In this document: positions 9,808-23,800 of the stretch, in pieces
How the letters are laid out: every line of letters begins with the position of its first letter
How positions within the stretch are numbered: position 1 is the stretch's first letter
NCBI RefSeq assembly: GCF_051020765.1
Contig: NW_027469102.1
Location: forward strand, 310,001 to 374,000
Direction of reading: 5' to 3'
Source: Lasioglossum baleicum
Taxonomy: Eukaryota > Arthropoda > Insecta > Hymenoptera > Halictidae
DNA: 64,000 nucleotides
The notes under the pieces: model-generated
Databases searched by the model: none
What the model was told of the DNA's origin: nothing
Seen by the model: the letters and a program-made list of their open reading frames with translations, nothing else
Made by a program: the position numbers and the translations under genes

Positions 9808-12800
9808 ACGTGTTTTTGCTCGACTAGCCATGCGCATCCCAAAAAAACCTGCGCATGCGCATCCCACAAAACCTGCGCATGCGCATCCCACAAAACCTCG
9901 CACGTGTTTTTACTCGACTAGCCTGCGGGATGCATCCTCTCGCACGTGTTTTTACCCGACTAGCCTGCGGGATGCATCCTCTCGCACGTGTTTTTACTCG
10001 ACTAGCCTGCGGGATGCATCCTCTCGCACGTGTTTTTGCTCGACCAGCCTGCGGGATGCATCCTCTCGCACGTGTTTTTGCTCGACTAGCCATGCGCATC
10101 CCAAAAAACCTGCGCATGCGCATCCCAAAAAACCTGCGCATGCGCATCCCACAAAACCTGCGCATGCGCATCCCACAAAACCTCGCACGTGTTTTTACTC
10201 GACTAGCCTGCGGGATGCATCCTCTCGCACGTGTTTTTACTCGACTTGCCTGCGGGATGCATCCTCTCGCACGTGTTTTTGCTCGACTAGCCTGCGGGAT
10301 GCATCCTCTCGCACGTGTTTTTACTCGACTACCCTGCGGGATGCATCCTCTCGCACGTGTTTTTACTCGACTAGCCTGCGGGATGCATCCTCTCGCACGT
10401 GTTTTTGCTCGACTAGCCATGCGCATCCCAAAAAACCTGCGCATGCGCATCCCAAAAAACCTGCGCATGCGCATCCCAAAAAACCTGCGCATGCGCATCC
10501 CACAAAACCTGCGCATGCGCATCCCACAAAACCTCGCACGTGTTTTTACTCGACTAGCCTGCGGGATGCATCCTCTCGCACGTGTTTTTGCTCGACTAGC
10601 CATGCGCATCCCAAAAAACCTGCGCATGCGCATCCCAAAAAACCTGCGCATGCGCATCCCACAAAACCTGCGCATGCGCATCCCACAAAACCTCGCACTT
10701 GTTTTTACTCGACTACCCTGCGGGATGCATCCTCTCGCACGTGTTTTTGCTCGACTAGCCATGCGCATCCCAAAAAACCTGCGCATGCGCATCCCACAAA
10801 ACCTGCGCATGCGCATCCCACAAAACCTCGCACGTGTTTTTACTCGACTAGCCTGCGGGATGCATCCTCTCGCACGTGTTTTTACTCGACTTGCCTGCGG
10901 GATGCATCCTCTCGCACGTGTTTTTGCTCGACTAGCCTGCGGGATGCATCCTCTCGCACGTGTTTTTACTCGACTACCCTGCGGGATGCATCCTCTCGCA
11001 CGTGTTTTTACTCGACTACCCTGCGGGATGCATCCTCTCGCACGTGTTTTTGCTCGACTAGCCATGCGCATCCCAAAAAACCTGCGCATGCGCATCCCAC
11101 AAAACCTGCGCATGCGCATCCCACAAAACCTCGCACGTGTTTTTACTCGACTAGCCTGCGGGATGCATCCTCTCGCACGTGTTTTTACTCGACTAGCCTG
11201 CGGGATGCATCCTCTCGCACGTGTTTTTACTCGACTAGCCTGCGGGATGCATCCTCTCGCACGTGTTTTTACTCGACTTGCCTGCGGGATGCATCCTCTC
11301 GCACGTGTTTTTGCTCGACTAGCCTGCGGGATGCATCCTCTCGCACGTGTTTTTCTCGACTACCCTGCGGGATGCATCCTCTCGCACGTGTTTTTGCTCG
11401 ACCAGCCTGCGGGATGCATCCTCTCGCACGTGTTTTTGCTCGACTAGCCTGCGGGATGCATCCTCTCGCACGTGTTTTTACTCGACTAGCCTTCGGGATT
11501 CATCCTCTCGCACGTGTTTTTACTCGACTAGCCTGCGGGATGCATCCTCTCGCACGTGTTTTTGCTCGACTAGCCATGCGCATCCCAAAAAACCTGCGCA
11601 TGCGCATCCCAAAAAACCTGCGCATGCGCATCCCACAAAACCTGCGCATGCGCATCCCACAAAACCTCGCACGTGTTTTTACTCGACTAGCCTGCGGGAT
11701 GCATCCTCTCGCACGTGTTTTTACTCGACTTGCCTGCGGGATGCATCCTCTCGCACGTGTTTTTGCTCGACTAGCCTGCGGGATGCATCCTCTCGCACGT
11801 GTTTTTACTCGACTACCCTGCGGGATGCATCCTCTCGCACGTGTTTTTACTCGACTAGCCTGCGGGATGCATCCTCTCGCACGTGTTTTTGCTCGACTAG
11901 CCATGCGCATCCCAAAAAACCTGCGCATGCGCATCCCAAAAAACCTGCGCATGCGCATCCCACAAAACCTGCGCATGCGCATCCCACAAAACCTCGCACG
12001 TGTTTTTACTCGACTAGCCTGCGGGATGCATCCTTTCGCACGCGTTTTTGCTCGACTAGCCATGCGCATCCCAAAAAACCTGCGCATGCGCATCCCAAAA
12101 AACCTGCGCATGCGCATCCCACAAAACCTGCGCATGCGCATCCCACAAAACCTGCGCATGCGCATCCCACAAAACCTCGCACTTGTTTTTACTCGACTAC
12201 CCTGCGGGATGCATCCTCTCGCACGTGTTTTTGCTCGACTAGCCATGCGCATCCCAAAAAACCTGCGCATGCGCATCCCACAAAACCTGCGCATGCGCAT
12301 CCCACAAAACCTCGCACGTGTTTTTACTCGACTAGCCTGCGGGATGCATCCTCTCGCACGTGTTTTTACTCGACTTGCCTGCGGGATGCATCCTCTCGCA
12401 CGTGTTTTTGCTCGACTAGCCTGCGGGATGCATCCTCTCGCACGTGTTTTTCTCGACTACCCTGCGGGATGCATCCTCTCGCACGTGTTTTTGCTCGACT
12501 AGCCATGCGCATCCCAAAAAACCTGCGCACGCGCATCCCACAAAACCTGCGCATGCGCATCCCACAAAACCTCGCACGTGTTTTTACTCGTCTAGCCTGC
12601 AGGATGCATCCTCTCGCACGTGTTTTTACTCGACTAGCCTGCGGGATGCATCCTCTCGCACGTGTTTTTGCTCGACTAGCCATGCGCATCCCAAAAAACC
12701 TGCGCATGCGCATCCCACAAAACCTGCGCATGCGCATCCCACAAAACCTCGCACGTGTTTTTACTCGACTAGCCTGCGGGATGCATCCTCTCGCACGTGT

Positions 12801-14838
12801 TTTTACCCGACTAGCCTGCGGGATGCATCCTCTCGCACGTGTTTTTACTCGACTAGCCTGCGGGATGCATCCTCTCGCACGTGTTTTTACTCGACTAGCC
12901 TGCAGGATGCATCCTCTCGCACGTGTTTTTGCTCGACCAGCCTGCGGGATGCATCCTCTCGCACGTGTTTTTGCTCGACTAGCCTGCGGGATGCATCCTC
13001 TCGCACGTGTTTTTACTCGACTAGCCTTCGGGATTCATCCTCTCGCACGTGTTTTTACTCGACTAGCCGGCGGGATGCATCCTCTCGCACGTGTTTTTGC
13101 TCGACTAGCCATGCGCATCCCAAAAAACCTGCGCATGCGCATCCCAAAAAACCTGCGCATGCGCATCCCACAAAACCTGCGCATGCGCATCCCACAAAAC
13201 CTCGCACGTGTTTTTACTCGACTAGCCTGCGGGATGCATCCTCTCGCACGTGTTTTTACTCGACTACCCTGCGGGATGCATCCTCTCGCACGTGTTTTTA
13301 CTCGACTAGCCTGCGGGATGCATCCTCTCGCACGTGTTTTTGCTCGACTAGCCATGCGCATCCCAAAAAACCTGCGCATGCGCATCCCAAAAAACCTGCG
13401 CATGCGCATCCCAAAAAACCTGCGCATGCGCATCCCACAAAACCTGCGCATGCGCATCCCACAAAACCTCGCACGTGTTTTTACTCGACTAGCCTGCGGG
13501 ATGCATCCTCTCGCACGTGTTTTTGCTCGACTAGCCATGCGCATCCCAAAAAACCTGCGCATGCGCATCCCAAAAAACCTGCGCATGCGCATCCCACAAA
13601 ACCTGCGCATGCGCATCCCACAAAACCTCGCACTTGTTTTTACTCGACTACCCTGCGGGATGCATCCTCTCGCACGTGTTTTTGCTCGACTAGCCATGCG
13701 CATCCCAAAAAACCTGCGCATGCGCATCCCACAAAACCTGCGCATGCGCATCCCACAAAACCTGCGCATCCGCATCCCACAAAACCTCGCACGTGTTTTT
13801 ACTCGACTAGCCTGCGGGATGCATCCTCTCGCACGTGTTTTTACTCGACTAGCCTGCGGGATGCATCCTCTCGCACGTGTTTTTGCTCGACTAGCCTGCG
13901 GGATGCATCCTCTCGCACGTGTTTGTGCTCGACTAGCCTGCGGGATGCATCCTCTCGCACGTGTTTTTACTCGACTAGCCTGCGGGATGCATCCTCTCGC
14001 ACGTGTTTTTGCTCGACTAGCCTGCGGGATGCATCCTCTCGCACGTGTTTTTACTCGACTACCCTGCGGGATGCATCCTCTCGCACGTGTTTTTGCTCGA
14101 CTAGCCATGCGCATCCCAAAAAACCTGCGCATGCGCATCCCACAAAACCTGCGCATGCGCATCCCACAAAACCTGCGCATCCGCATCCCACAAAACCTCG
14201 CACGTGTTTTTACTCGACTAGCCTGCGGGATGCATCCTCTCGCACGTGTTTTTACTCGACTAGCCTGCGGGATGCATCCTCTCGCACGTGTTTTTACTCG
14301 ACTAGCCTGCGGGATGCATCCTCTCGCACGTGTTTTTACTCGACTAGCCTGCGGGATGCATCCTCTCGCACGTGTTTTTGCTCGACTAGCCTGCGGGATG
14401 CATCCTCTCGCACGTGTTCTTACTCGACTACCCTGCGGGATGCATCCTCTCGCACGTGTTTTTGCTCGACTAGCCATGCGCATCCCAAAAAACCTGCGCA
14501 TGCGCATCCCACAAAACCTGCGCATGCGCATCCCACAAAACCTCGCACGTGTTTTTACTCGACTAGCCTGCGGGATGCATCCTCTCGCACGTGTTTTTAC
14601 TCGACTTGCCTGCGGGATGCATCCTCTCGCACGTGTTTTTGCTCGACTAGCCTGCGGGATGCATCCTCTCGCACGTGTTTTTCTCGACTACCCTGCGGGA
14701 TGCATCCTCTCGCACGTGTTTTTGCTCGACCAGCCTGCGGGATGCATCCTCTCGCACGTGTTTTTGCTCGACTAGCCTGCGGGATGCATCCTCTCGCACG
14801 TGTTTTTACTCGACTAGCCTTCGGGATTCATCCTCTCG
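9808..14838 (+). repeat. Copy 2 of 4,303-bp tandem duplication, enlarged by 729 bp
   Basis: Partner of the segment at 5,505. Offsets are 4,303 up to about 13,517 and 5,032 after it (the GTTCTTAC unit near 9,387 matches 14,419), so this copy holds 729 bp more. The extra part brings in variant units not seen further left. Confidence 0.85.
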
Positions 14839-17800
14839 CACGTGTTTTTACTCGACTAGCCTGCGGGATGCATCCTCTCGCACGTGTTTTTGCTCGACTA
14901 GCCATGCGCATCCCAAAAAACCTGCGCATGCGCATCCCAAAAAACCTGCGCATGCGCATCCCACAAAACCTGCGCATGCGCATCCCACAAAACCTCGCAC
15001 GTGTTTTTACTCGACTAGCCTGCGGGATGCATCCTCTCGCACGTGTTTTTACTCGACTTGCCTGCGGGATGCATCCTCTCGCACGTGTTTTTGCTCGACT
15101 AGCCTGCGGGATGCATCCTCTCGCACGTGTTTTTACTCGACTACCCTGCGGGATGCATCCTCTCGCTCGTGTTTTTACTCGACTAGCCTGCGGGATGCAT
15201 CCTCTCGCACGTGTTTTTGCTCGACTAGCCATGCGCATCCCAAAAAACCTGCGCATGCGCATCCCAAAAAACCTGCGCATGCGCATCCCACAAAACCTCG
15301 CACGTGTTTTTACTCGACTAGCCTGCGGGATGCATCCTCTCGCACGTGTTTTTACTCGACTTGCCTGCGGGATGCATCCTCTCGCACGTGTTTTTGCTCG
15401 ACTAGCCTGCGGGATGCATCCTCTCGCACGTGTTTTTCTCGACTACCCTGCGGGATGCATCCTCTCGCACGTGTTTTTGCTCGACTAGCCATGCGCATCC
15501 CAAAAAACCTGCGCACGCGCATCCCACAAAACCTGCGCATGCGCATCCCACAAAACCTCGCACGTGTTTTTACTCGTCTAGCCTGCAGGATGCATCCTCT
15601 CGCACGTGTTTTTACTCGACTAGCCTGCGGGATGCATCCTCTCGCACGTGTTTTTGCTCGACTAGCCATGCGCATCCCAAAAAACCTGCGCATGCGCATC
15701 CCACAAAACCTGCGCATGCGCATCCCACAAAACCTGCGCATGCGCATCCCACAAAACCTCGCACGTGTTTTTACTCGACTAGCCTGCGGGATGCATCCTC
15801 TCGCACGTGTTTTTACTCGACTTGCCTGCGGGATGCATCCTCTCGCACGTGTTTTTGCTCGACTAGCCTGCGGGATGCATCCTCTCGCACGTGTTTTTCT
15901 CGACTACCCTGCGGGATGCATCCTCTCGCACGTGTTTTTACTCGACTAGCCTGCGGGATGCATCCTCTCGCACGTGTTTTTGCTCGACTAGCCTGCGGGA
16001 TGCATCCTCTCGCACGTGTTTTTACTCGACTACCCTGCGGGATGCATCCTCTCGCACGTGTTTTTGCTCGACTAGCCATGCGCATCCCAAAAAACCTGCG
16101 CATGCGCATCCCACAAAACCTGCGCATGCGCATCCCACAAAACCTGCGCATCCGCATCCCACAAAACCTCGCACGTGTTTTTACTCGACTAGCCTGCGGG
16201 ATGCATCCTCTCGCACGTGTTTTTACTCGACTAGCCTGCGGTATGCATCCTCTCGCACGTGTTTTTACTCGACTAGCCTGCGGGATGCATCCTCTCGCAC
16301 GTGTTTTTACTCGACTAGCCTGCGGGATGCATCCTCTCGCACGTGTTTTTGCTCGACTAGCCTGCGGGATGCATCCTCTCGCACGTGTTCTTACTCGACT
16401 ACCCTGCGGGATGCATCCTCTCGCACGTGTTTTTGCTCGACTAGCCGTGCGCATCCCAAAAAACCTGCGCATGCGCATCCCACAAAACCTGCGCATGCGC
16501 ATCCCACAAAACCTCGCACGTGTTTTTACTCGACTAGCCTGCGGGATGCATCCTCTCGCACGTGTTTTTACTCGACTACCCTGCGGGATGCATCCTCTCG
16601 CACGTGTTTTTACTCGACTAGCCTGCGGGATGCATCCTCTCGCACGTGTTTTTGCTCGACTAGCCATGCGCATCCCAAAAAACCTGCGCATGCGCATCCC
16701 AAAAAACCTGCGCATGCGCATCCCAAAAAACCTGCGCATGCGCATCCCACAAAACCTGCGCATGCGCATCCCACAAAACCTCGCACGTGTTTTTACTCGA
16801 CTAGCCTGCGGGATGCATCCTCTCGCACGTGTTTTTGCTCGACTAGCCATGCGCATCCCAAAAAACCTGCGCATGCGCATCCCAAAAAACCTGCGCATGC
16901 GCATCCCACAAAACCTGCGCATGCGCATCCCACAAAACCTCGCACTTGTTTTTACTCGACTACCCTGCGGGATGCATCCTCTCGCACGTGTTTTTGCTCG
17001 ACTAGCCATGCGCATCCCAAAAAACCTGCGCATGCGCATCCCACAAAACCTGCGCATGCGCAACCCACAAAACCTGCGCATCCGCATCCCACAAAACCTC
17101 GCACGTGTTTTTACTCGACTAGCCTGCGGGATGCATCCTCTCGCACGTGTTTTTACTCGACTAGCCTGCGGGATGCATCCTCTCGCACGTGTTTTTGCTC
17201 GACTAGCCTGCGGGATGCATCCTCTCGCACGTGTTTGTGCTCGACTAGCCTGCGGGATGCATCCTCTCGCACGTGTTTTTACTCGACTAGCCTGCGGGAT
17301 GCATCCTCTCGCACGTGTTTTTGCTCGACTAGCCTGCGGGATGCATCCTCTCGCACGTGTTTTTACTCGACTACCCTGCGGGATGCATCCTCTCGCACGT
17401 GTTTTTGCTCGACTAGCCATGCGCATCCCAAAAAACCTGCGCATGCGCATCCCACAAAACCTGCGCATGCGCATCCCACAAAACCTGCGCATCCGCATCC
17501 CACAAAACCTCGCACGTGTTTTTACTCGACTAGCCTGCGGGATGCATCCTCTCGCACGTGTTTTTACTCGACTAGCCTGCGGGATGCATCCTCTCGCACG
17601 TGTTTTTACTCGACTAGCCTGCGGGATGCATCCTCTCGCACGTGTTTTTACTCGACTAGCCTGCGGGATGCATCCTCTCGCACGTGTTTTTGCTCGACTA
17701 GCCTGCGGGATGCATCCTCTCGCACGTGTTCTTACTCGACTACCCTGCGGGATGCATCCTCTCGCACGTGTTTTTGCTCGACTAGCCATGCGCATCCCAA

Positions 17801-20800
17801 AAAACCTGCGCATGCGCATCCCACAAAACCTGCGCATGCGCATCCCACAAAACCTCGCACGTGTTTTTACTCGACTAGCCTGCGGGATGCATCCTCTCGC
17901 ACGTGTTTTTACTCGACTTGCCTGCGGGATGCATCCTCTCGCACGTGTTTTTGCTCGACTAGCCTGCGGGATGCATCCTCTCGCACGTGTTTTTCTCGAC
18001 TACCCTGCGGGATGCATCCTCTCGCACGTGTTTTTGCTCGACCAGCCTGCGGGATGCATCCTCTCGCACGTGTTTTTGCTCGACTAGCCTGCGGGATGCA
18101 TCCTCTCGCACGTGTTTTTACTCGACTAGCCTTCGGGATTCATCCTCTCGCACGTGTTTTTACTCGACTAGCCTGCGGGATGCATCCTCTCGCACGTGTT
18201 TTTGCTCGACTAGCCATGCGCATCCCAAAAAACCTGCGCATGCGCATCCCAAAAAACCTGCGCATGCGCATCCCACAAAACCTGCGCATGCGCATCCCAC
18301 AAAACCTCGCACGTGTTTTTACTCGACTAGCCTGCGGGATGCATCCTCTCGCACGTGTTTTTACTCGACTTGCCTGCGGGATGCATCCTCTCGCACGTGT
18401 TTTTGCTCGACTAGCCTGCGGGATGCATCCTCTCGCACGTGTTTTTACTCGACTACCCTGCGGGATGCATCCTCTCGCTCGTGTTTTTACTCGACTAGCC
18501 TGCGGGATGCATCCTCTCGCACGTGTTTTTGCTCGACTAGCCATGCGCATCCCAAAAAACCTGCGCATGCGCATCCCAAAAAACCTGCGCATGCGCATCC
18601 CACAAAACCTCGCACGTGTTTTTACTCGACTAGCCTGCGGGATGCATCCTCTCGCACGTGTTTTTGCTCGACTAGCCATGCGCATCCCAAAAAACCTGCG
18701 CATGCGCATCCCACAAAACCTGCGCATGCGCATCCCACAAAACCTCGCACTTGTTTTTACTCGACTACCCTGCGGGATGCATCCTCTCGCACGTGTTTTT
18801 GCTCGACTAGCCATGCGCATCCCAAAAAACCTGCGCATGCGCATCCCACAAAACCTGCGCATGCGCATCCCACAAAACCTCGCACGTGTTTTTACTCGAC
18901 TAGCCTGCGGGATGCATCCTCTCGCACGTGTTTTTACTCGACTTGCCTGCGGGATGCATCCTCTCGCACGTGTTTTTGCTCGACTAGCCTGCGGGATGCA
19001 TCCTCTCGCACGTGTTTTTCTCGACTACCCTGCGGGATGCATCCTCTCGCACGTGTTTTTGCTCGACTAGCCATGCGCATCCCAAAAAACCTGCGCACGC
19101 GCATCCCACAAAACCTGCGCATGCGCATCCCACAAAACCTCGCACGTGTTTTTACTCGTCTAGCCTGCAGGATGCATCCTCTCGCACGTGTTTTTACTCG
19201 ACTAGCCTGCGGGATGCATCCTCTCGCACGTGTTTTTGCTCGACTAGCCATGCGCATCCCAAAAAACCTGCGCATGCGCATCCCACAAAACCTGCGCATG
19301 CGCATCCCACAAAACCTGCGCATGCGCATCCCACAAAACCTCGCACGTGTTTTTACTCGACTAGCCTGCGGGATGCATCCTCTCGCACGTGTTTTTACTC
19401 GACTTGCCTGCGGGATGCATCCTCTCGCACGTGTTTTTGCTCGACTAGCCTGCGGGATGCATCCTCTCGCACGTGTTTTTCTCGACTACCCTGCGGGATG
19501 CATCCTCTCGCACGTGTTTTTACTCGACTAGCCTGCGGGATGCATCCTCTCGCACGTGTTTTTGCTCGACTAGCCTGCGGGATGCATCCTCTCGCACGTG
19601 TTTTTACTCGACTACCCTGCGGGATGCATCCTCTCGCACGTGTTTTTGCTCGACTAGCCATGCGCATCCCAAAAAACCTGCGCATGCGCATCCCACAAAA
19701 CCTGCGCATGCGCATCCCACAAAACCTGCGCATCCGCATCCCACAAAACCTCGCACGTGTTTTTACTCGACTAGCCTGCGGGATGCATCCTCTCGCACGT
19801 GTTTTTACTCGACTAGCCTGCGGTATGCATCCTCTCGCACGTGTTTTTACTCGACTAGCCTGCGGGATGCATCCTCTCGCACGTGTTTTTGCTCGACTAG
19901 CCATGCGCATCCCAAAAAACCTGCGCATGCGCATCCCACAAAACCTGCGCATGCGCATCCCACAAAACCTCGCACGTGTTTTTACTCGACTAGCCTGCGG
20001 GATGCATCCTCTCGCACGTGTTTTTACTCGACTTGCCTGCGGGATGCATCCTCTCGCACGTGTTTTTGCTCGACTAGCCTGCGGGATGCATCCTCTCGCA
20101 CGTGTTTTTCTCGACTACCCTGCGGGATGCATCCTCTCGCACGTGTTTTTGCTCGACTAGCCATGCGCATCCCAAAAAACCTGCGCACGCGCATCCCACA
20201 AAACCTGCGCATGCGCATCCCACAAAACCTCGCACGTGTTTTTACTCGTCTAGCCTGCAGGATGCATCCTCTCGCACGTGTTTTTACTCGACTAGCCTGC
20301 GGGATGCATCCTCTCGCACGTGTTTTTGCTCGACTAGCCATGCGCATCCCAAAAAACCTGCGCATGCGCATCCCACAAAACCTGCGCATGCGCATCCCAC
20401 AAAACCTGCGCATGCGCATCCCACAAAACCTCGCACGTGTTTTTACTCGACTAGCCTGCGGGATGCATCCTCTCGCACGTGTTTTTACCCGACTAGCCTG
20501 CGGGATGCATCCTCTCGCACGTGTTTTTACTCGACTAGCCTGCGGGATGCATCCTCTCGCACGTGTTTTTACTCGACTAGCCTGCAGGATGCATCCTCTC
20601 GCACGTGTTTTTGCTCGACCAGCCTGCGGGATGCATCCTCTCGCACGTGTTTTTGCTCGACTAGCCTGCGGGATGCATCCTCTCGCACGTGTTTTTACTC
20701 GACTAGCCTTCGGGATTCATCCTCTCGCACGTGTTTTTACTCGACTAGCCTGCGGGATGCATCCTCTCGCACGTGTTTTTGCTCGACTAGCCATGCGCAT

Positions 20801-23800
20801 CCCAAAAAACCTGCGCATGCGCATCCCAAAAAACCTGCGCATGCGCATCCCACAAAACCTGCGCATGCGCATCCCACAAAACCTCGCACGTGTTTTTACT
20901 CGACTAGCCTGCGGGATGCATCCTCTCGCACGTGTTTTTACTCGACTACCCTGCGGGATGCATCCTCTCGCACGTGTTTTTACTCGACTAGCCTGCGGGA
21001 TGCATCCTCTCGCACGTGTTTTTGCTCGACTAGCCATGCGCATCCCAAAAAACCTGCGCATGCGCATCCCAAAAAACCTGCGCATGCGCATCCCACAAAA
21101 CCTCGCACGTGTTTTTACTCGACTAGCCTGCGGGATGCATCCTCTCGCACGTGTTTTTGCTCGACTAGCCATGCGCATCCCAAAAAACCTGCGCATGCGC
21201 ATCCCAAAAAACCTGCGCATGCGCATCCCACAAAACCTCGCACTTGTTTTTACTCGACTACCCTGCGGGATGCATCCTCTCGCACGTGTTTTTGCTCGAC
21301 TAGCCTGCGGGATGCATCCTCTCGCACGTGTTTTTACTCGACTACCCTGCGGGATGCATCCTCTCGCACGTGTTTTTGCTCGACTAGCCTGCGGGATGCA
21401 TCCTCTCGCACGTGTTTGTGCTCGACTAGCCTGCGGGATGCATCCTCTCGCACGTGTTTTTACTCGACTAGCCTGCGGGATGCATCCTCTCGCACGTGTT
21501 TTTGCTCGACTAGCCTGCGGGATGCATCCTCTCGCACGTGTTTTTACTCGACTACCCTGCGGGATGCATCCTCTCGCACGTGTTTTTGCTCGACTAGCCA
21601 TGCGCATCCCAAAAAACCTGCGCATGCGCATCCCACAAAACCTGCGCATGCGCATCCCACAAAACCTGCGCATCCGCATCCCACAAAACCTCGCACGTGT
21701 TTTTACTCGACTAGCCTGCGGGATGCATCCTCTCGCACGTGTTTTTACTCGACTAGCCTGCGGGATGCATCCTCTCGCACGTGTTTTTACTCGACTAGCC
21801 TGCGGGATGCATCCTCTCGCACGTGTTTTTACTCGACTAGCCATGCGCATCCCAAAAAACCTGCGCATGCGCATCCCACAAAACCTGCGCATGCGCATCC
21901 CACAAAACCTCGCACGTGTTTTTACTCGACTAGCCTGCGGGATGCATCCTCTCGCACGTGTTTTTACTCGACTTGCCTGCGGGATGCATCCTCTCGCACG
22001 TGTTTTTGCTCGACTAGCCTGCGGGATGCATCCTCTCGCACGTGTTTTTCTCGACTACCCTGCGGGATGCATCCTCTCGCACGTGTTTTTGCTCGACCAG
22101 CCTGCGGGATGCATCCTCTCGCACGTGTTTTTGCTCGACTAGCCTGCGGGATGCATCCTCTCGCACGTGTTTGTGCTCGAATAGCCTGCGGGATTCATCC
22201 TCTCGCACGTGTTTTTACTCGACTAGCCTGCGGGATGCATCCTCTCGCACGTGTTTTTGCTCGACTAGCCATGCGCATCCCAAAAAACCTGCGCATGCGC
22301 ATCCCACAAAACCTGCGCATGCGCATCCCACAAAACCTCGCACGTGTTTTTACTCGACTAGCCTGCGGGATGCATCCTCTCGCACGTGTTTTTACTCGAC
22401 TAGCCTGCGGGATGCATCCTCTCGCACGTGTTTTTGCTCGACTAGCCATGCGCATCCCAAAAAACCTGCGCATGCGCATCCCACAAAACCTGCGCATGCG
22501 CATCCCACAAAACCTGCGCATGCGCATCCCACAAAACCTCGCACGTGTTTTTACTCGACTAGCCTGCGGGATGCATCCTCTCGCACGTGTTTTTGCTCGA
22601 CCAGCCTGCGGGATGCATCCTCTCGCACGTGTTTTTGCTCGACTAGCCTGCGGGATGCATCCTCTCGCACGTGTTTGTGCTCGAATAGCCTGCGGGATTC
22701 ATCCTCTCGCACGTGTTTTTACTCGACTAGCCTGCGGGATGCATCCTCTCGCACGTGTTTTTGCTCGACTAGCCATGCGCATCCCAAAAAACCTGCGCAT
22801 GCGCATCCCACAAAACCTGCGCATGCGCATCCCACAAAACCTCGCACGTGTTTTTACTCGACTAGCCTGCGGGATGCATCCTCTCGCACGTGTTTTTACT
22901 CGACTTGCCTGCGGGATGCATCCTCTCGCACGTGTTTTTGCTCGACTAGCCTGCGGGATGCATCCTCTCGCACGTGTTTTTCTCGACTACCCTGCGGGAT
23001 GCATCCTCTCGCACGTGTTTTTGCTCGACCAGCCTGCGGGATGCATCCTCTCGCACGTGTTTTTGCTCGACTAGCCTGCGGGATGCATCCTCTCGCACGT
23101 GTTTGTGCTCGAATAGCCTGCGGGATTCATCCTCTCGCACGTGTTTTTACTCGACTAGCCTGCGGGATGCATCCTCTCGCACGTGTTTTTGCTCGACTAG
23201 CCATGCGCATCCCAAAAAACCTGCGCATGCGCATCCCACAAAACCTGCGCATGCGCATCCCACAAAACCTCGCACGTGTTTTTACTCGACTAGCCTGCGG
23301 GATGCATCCTCTCGCACGTGTTTTTACTCGACTAGCCTGCGGGATGCATCCTCTCGCACGTGTTTTTGCTCGACTAGCCATGCGCATCCCAAAAAACCTG
23401 CGCATGCGCATCCCACAAAACCTGCGCATGCGCATCCCACAAAACCTGCGCATGCGCATCCCACAAAACCTCGCACGTGTTTTTACTCGACTAGCCTGCG
23501 GGATGCATCCTCTCGCACGTGTTTTTACTCGACTACCCTGCGGGATGCATCCTCTCGCACGTGTTTTTACTCGACTAGCCTGCGGGATGCATCCTCTCGC
23601 ACGTGTTTTTGCTCGACTAGCCATGCGCATCCCAAAAAACCTGCGCATGCGCATCCCAAAAAACCTGCGCATGCGCATCCCAAAAAACCTGCGCATGCGC
23701 ATCCCACAAAACCTGCGCATGCGCATCCCACAAAACCTCGCACGTGTTTTTACTCGACTAGCCTGCGGGATGCATCCTCTCGCACGTGTTTTTGCTCGAC

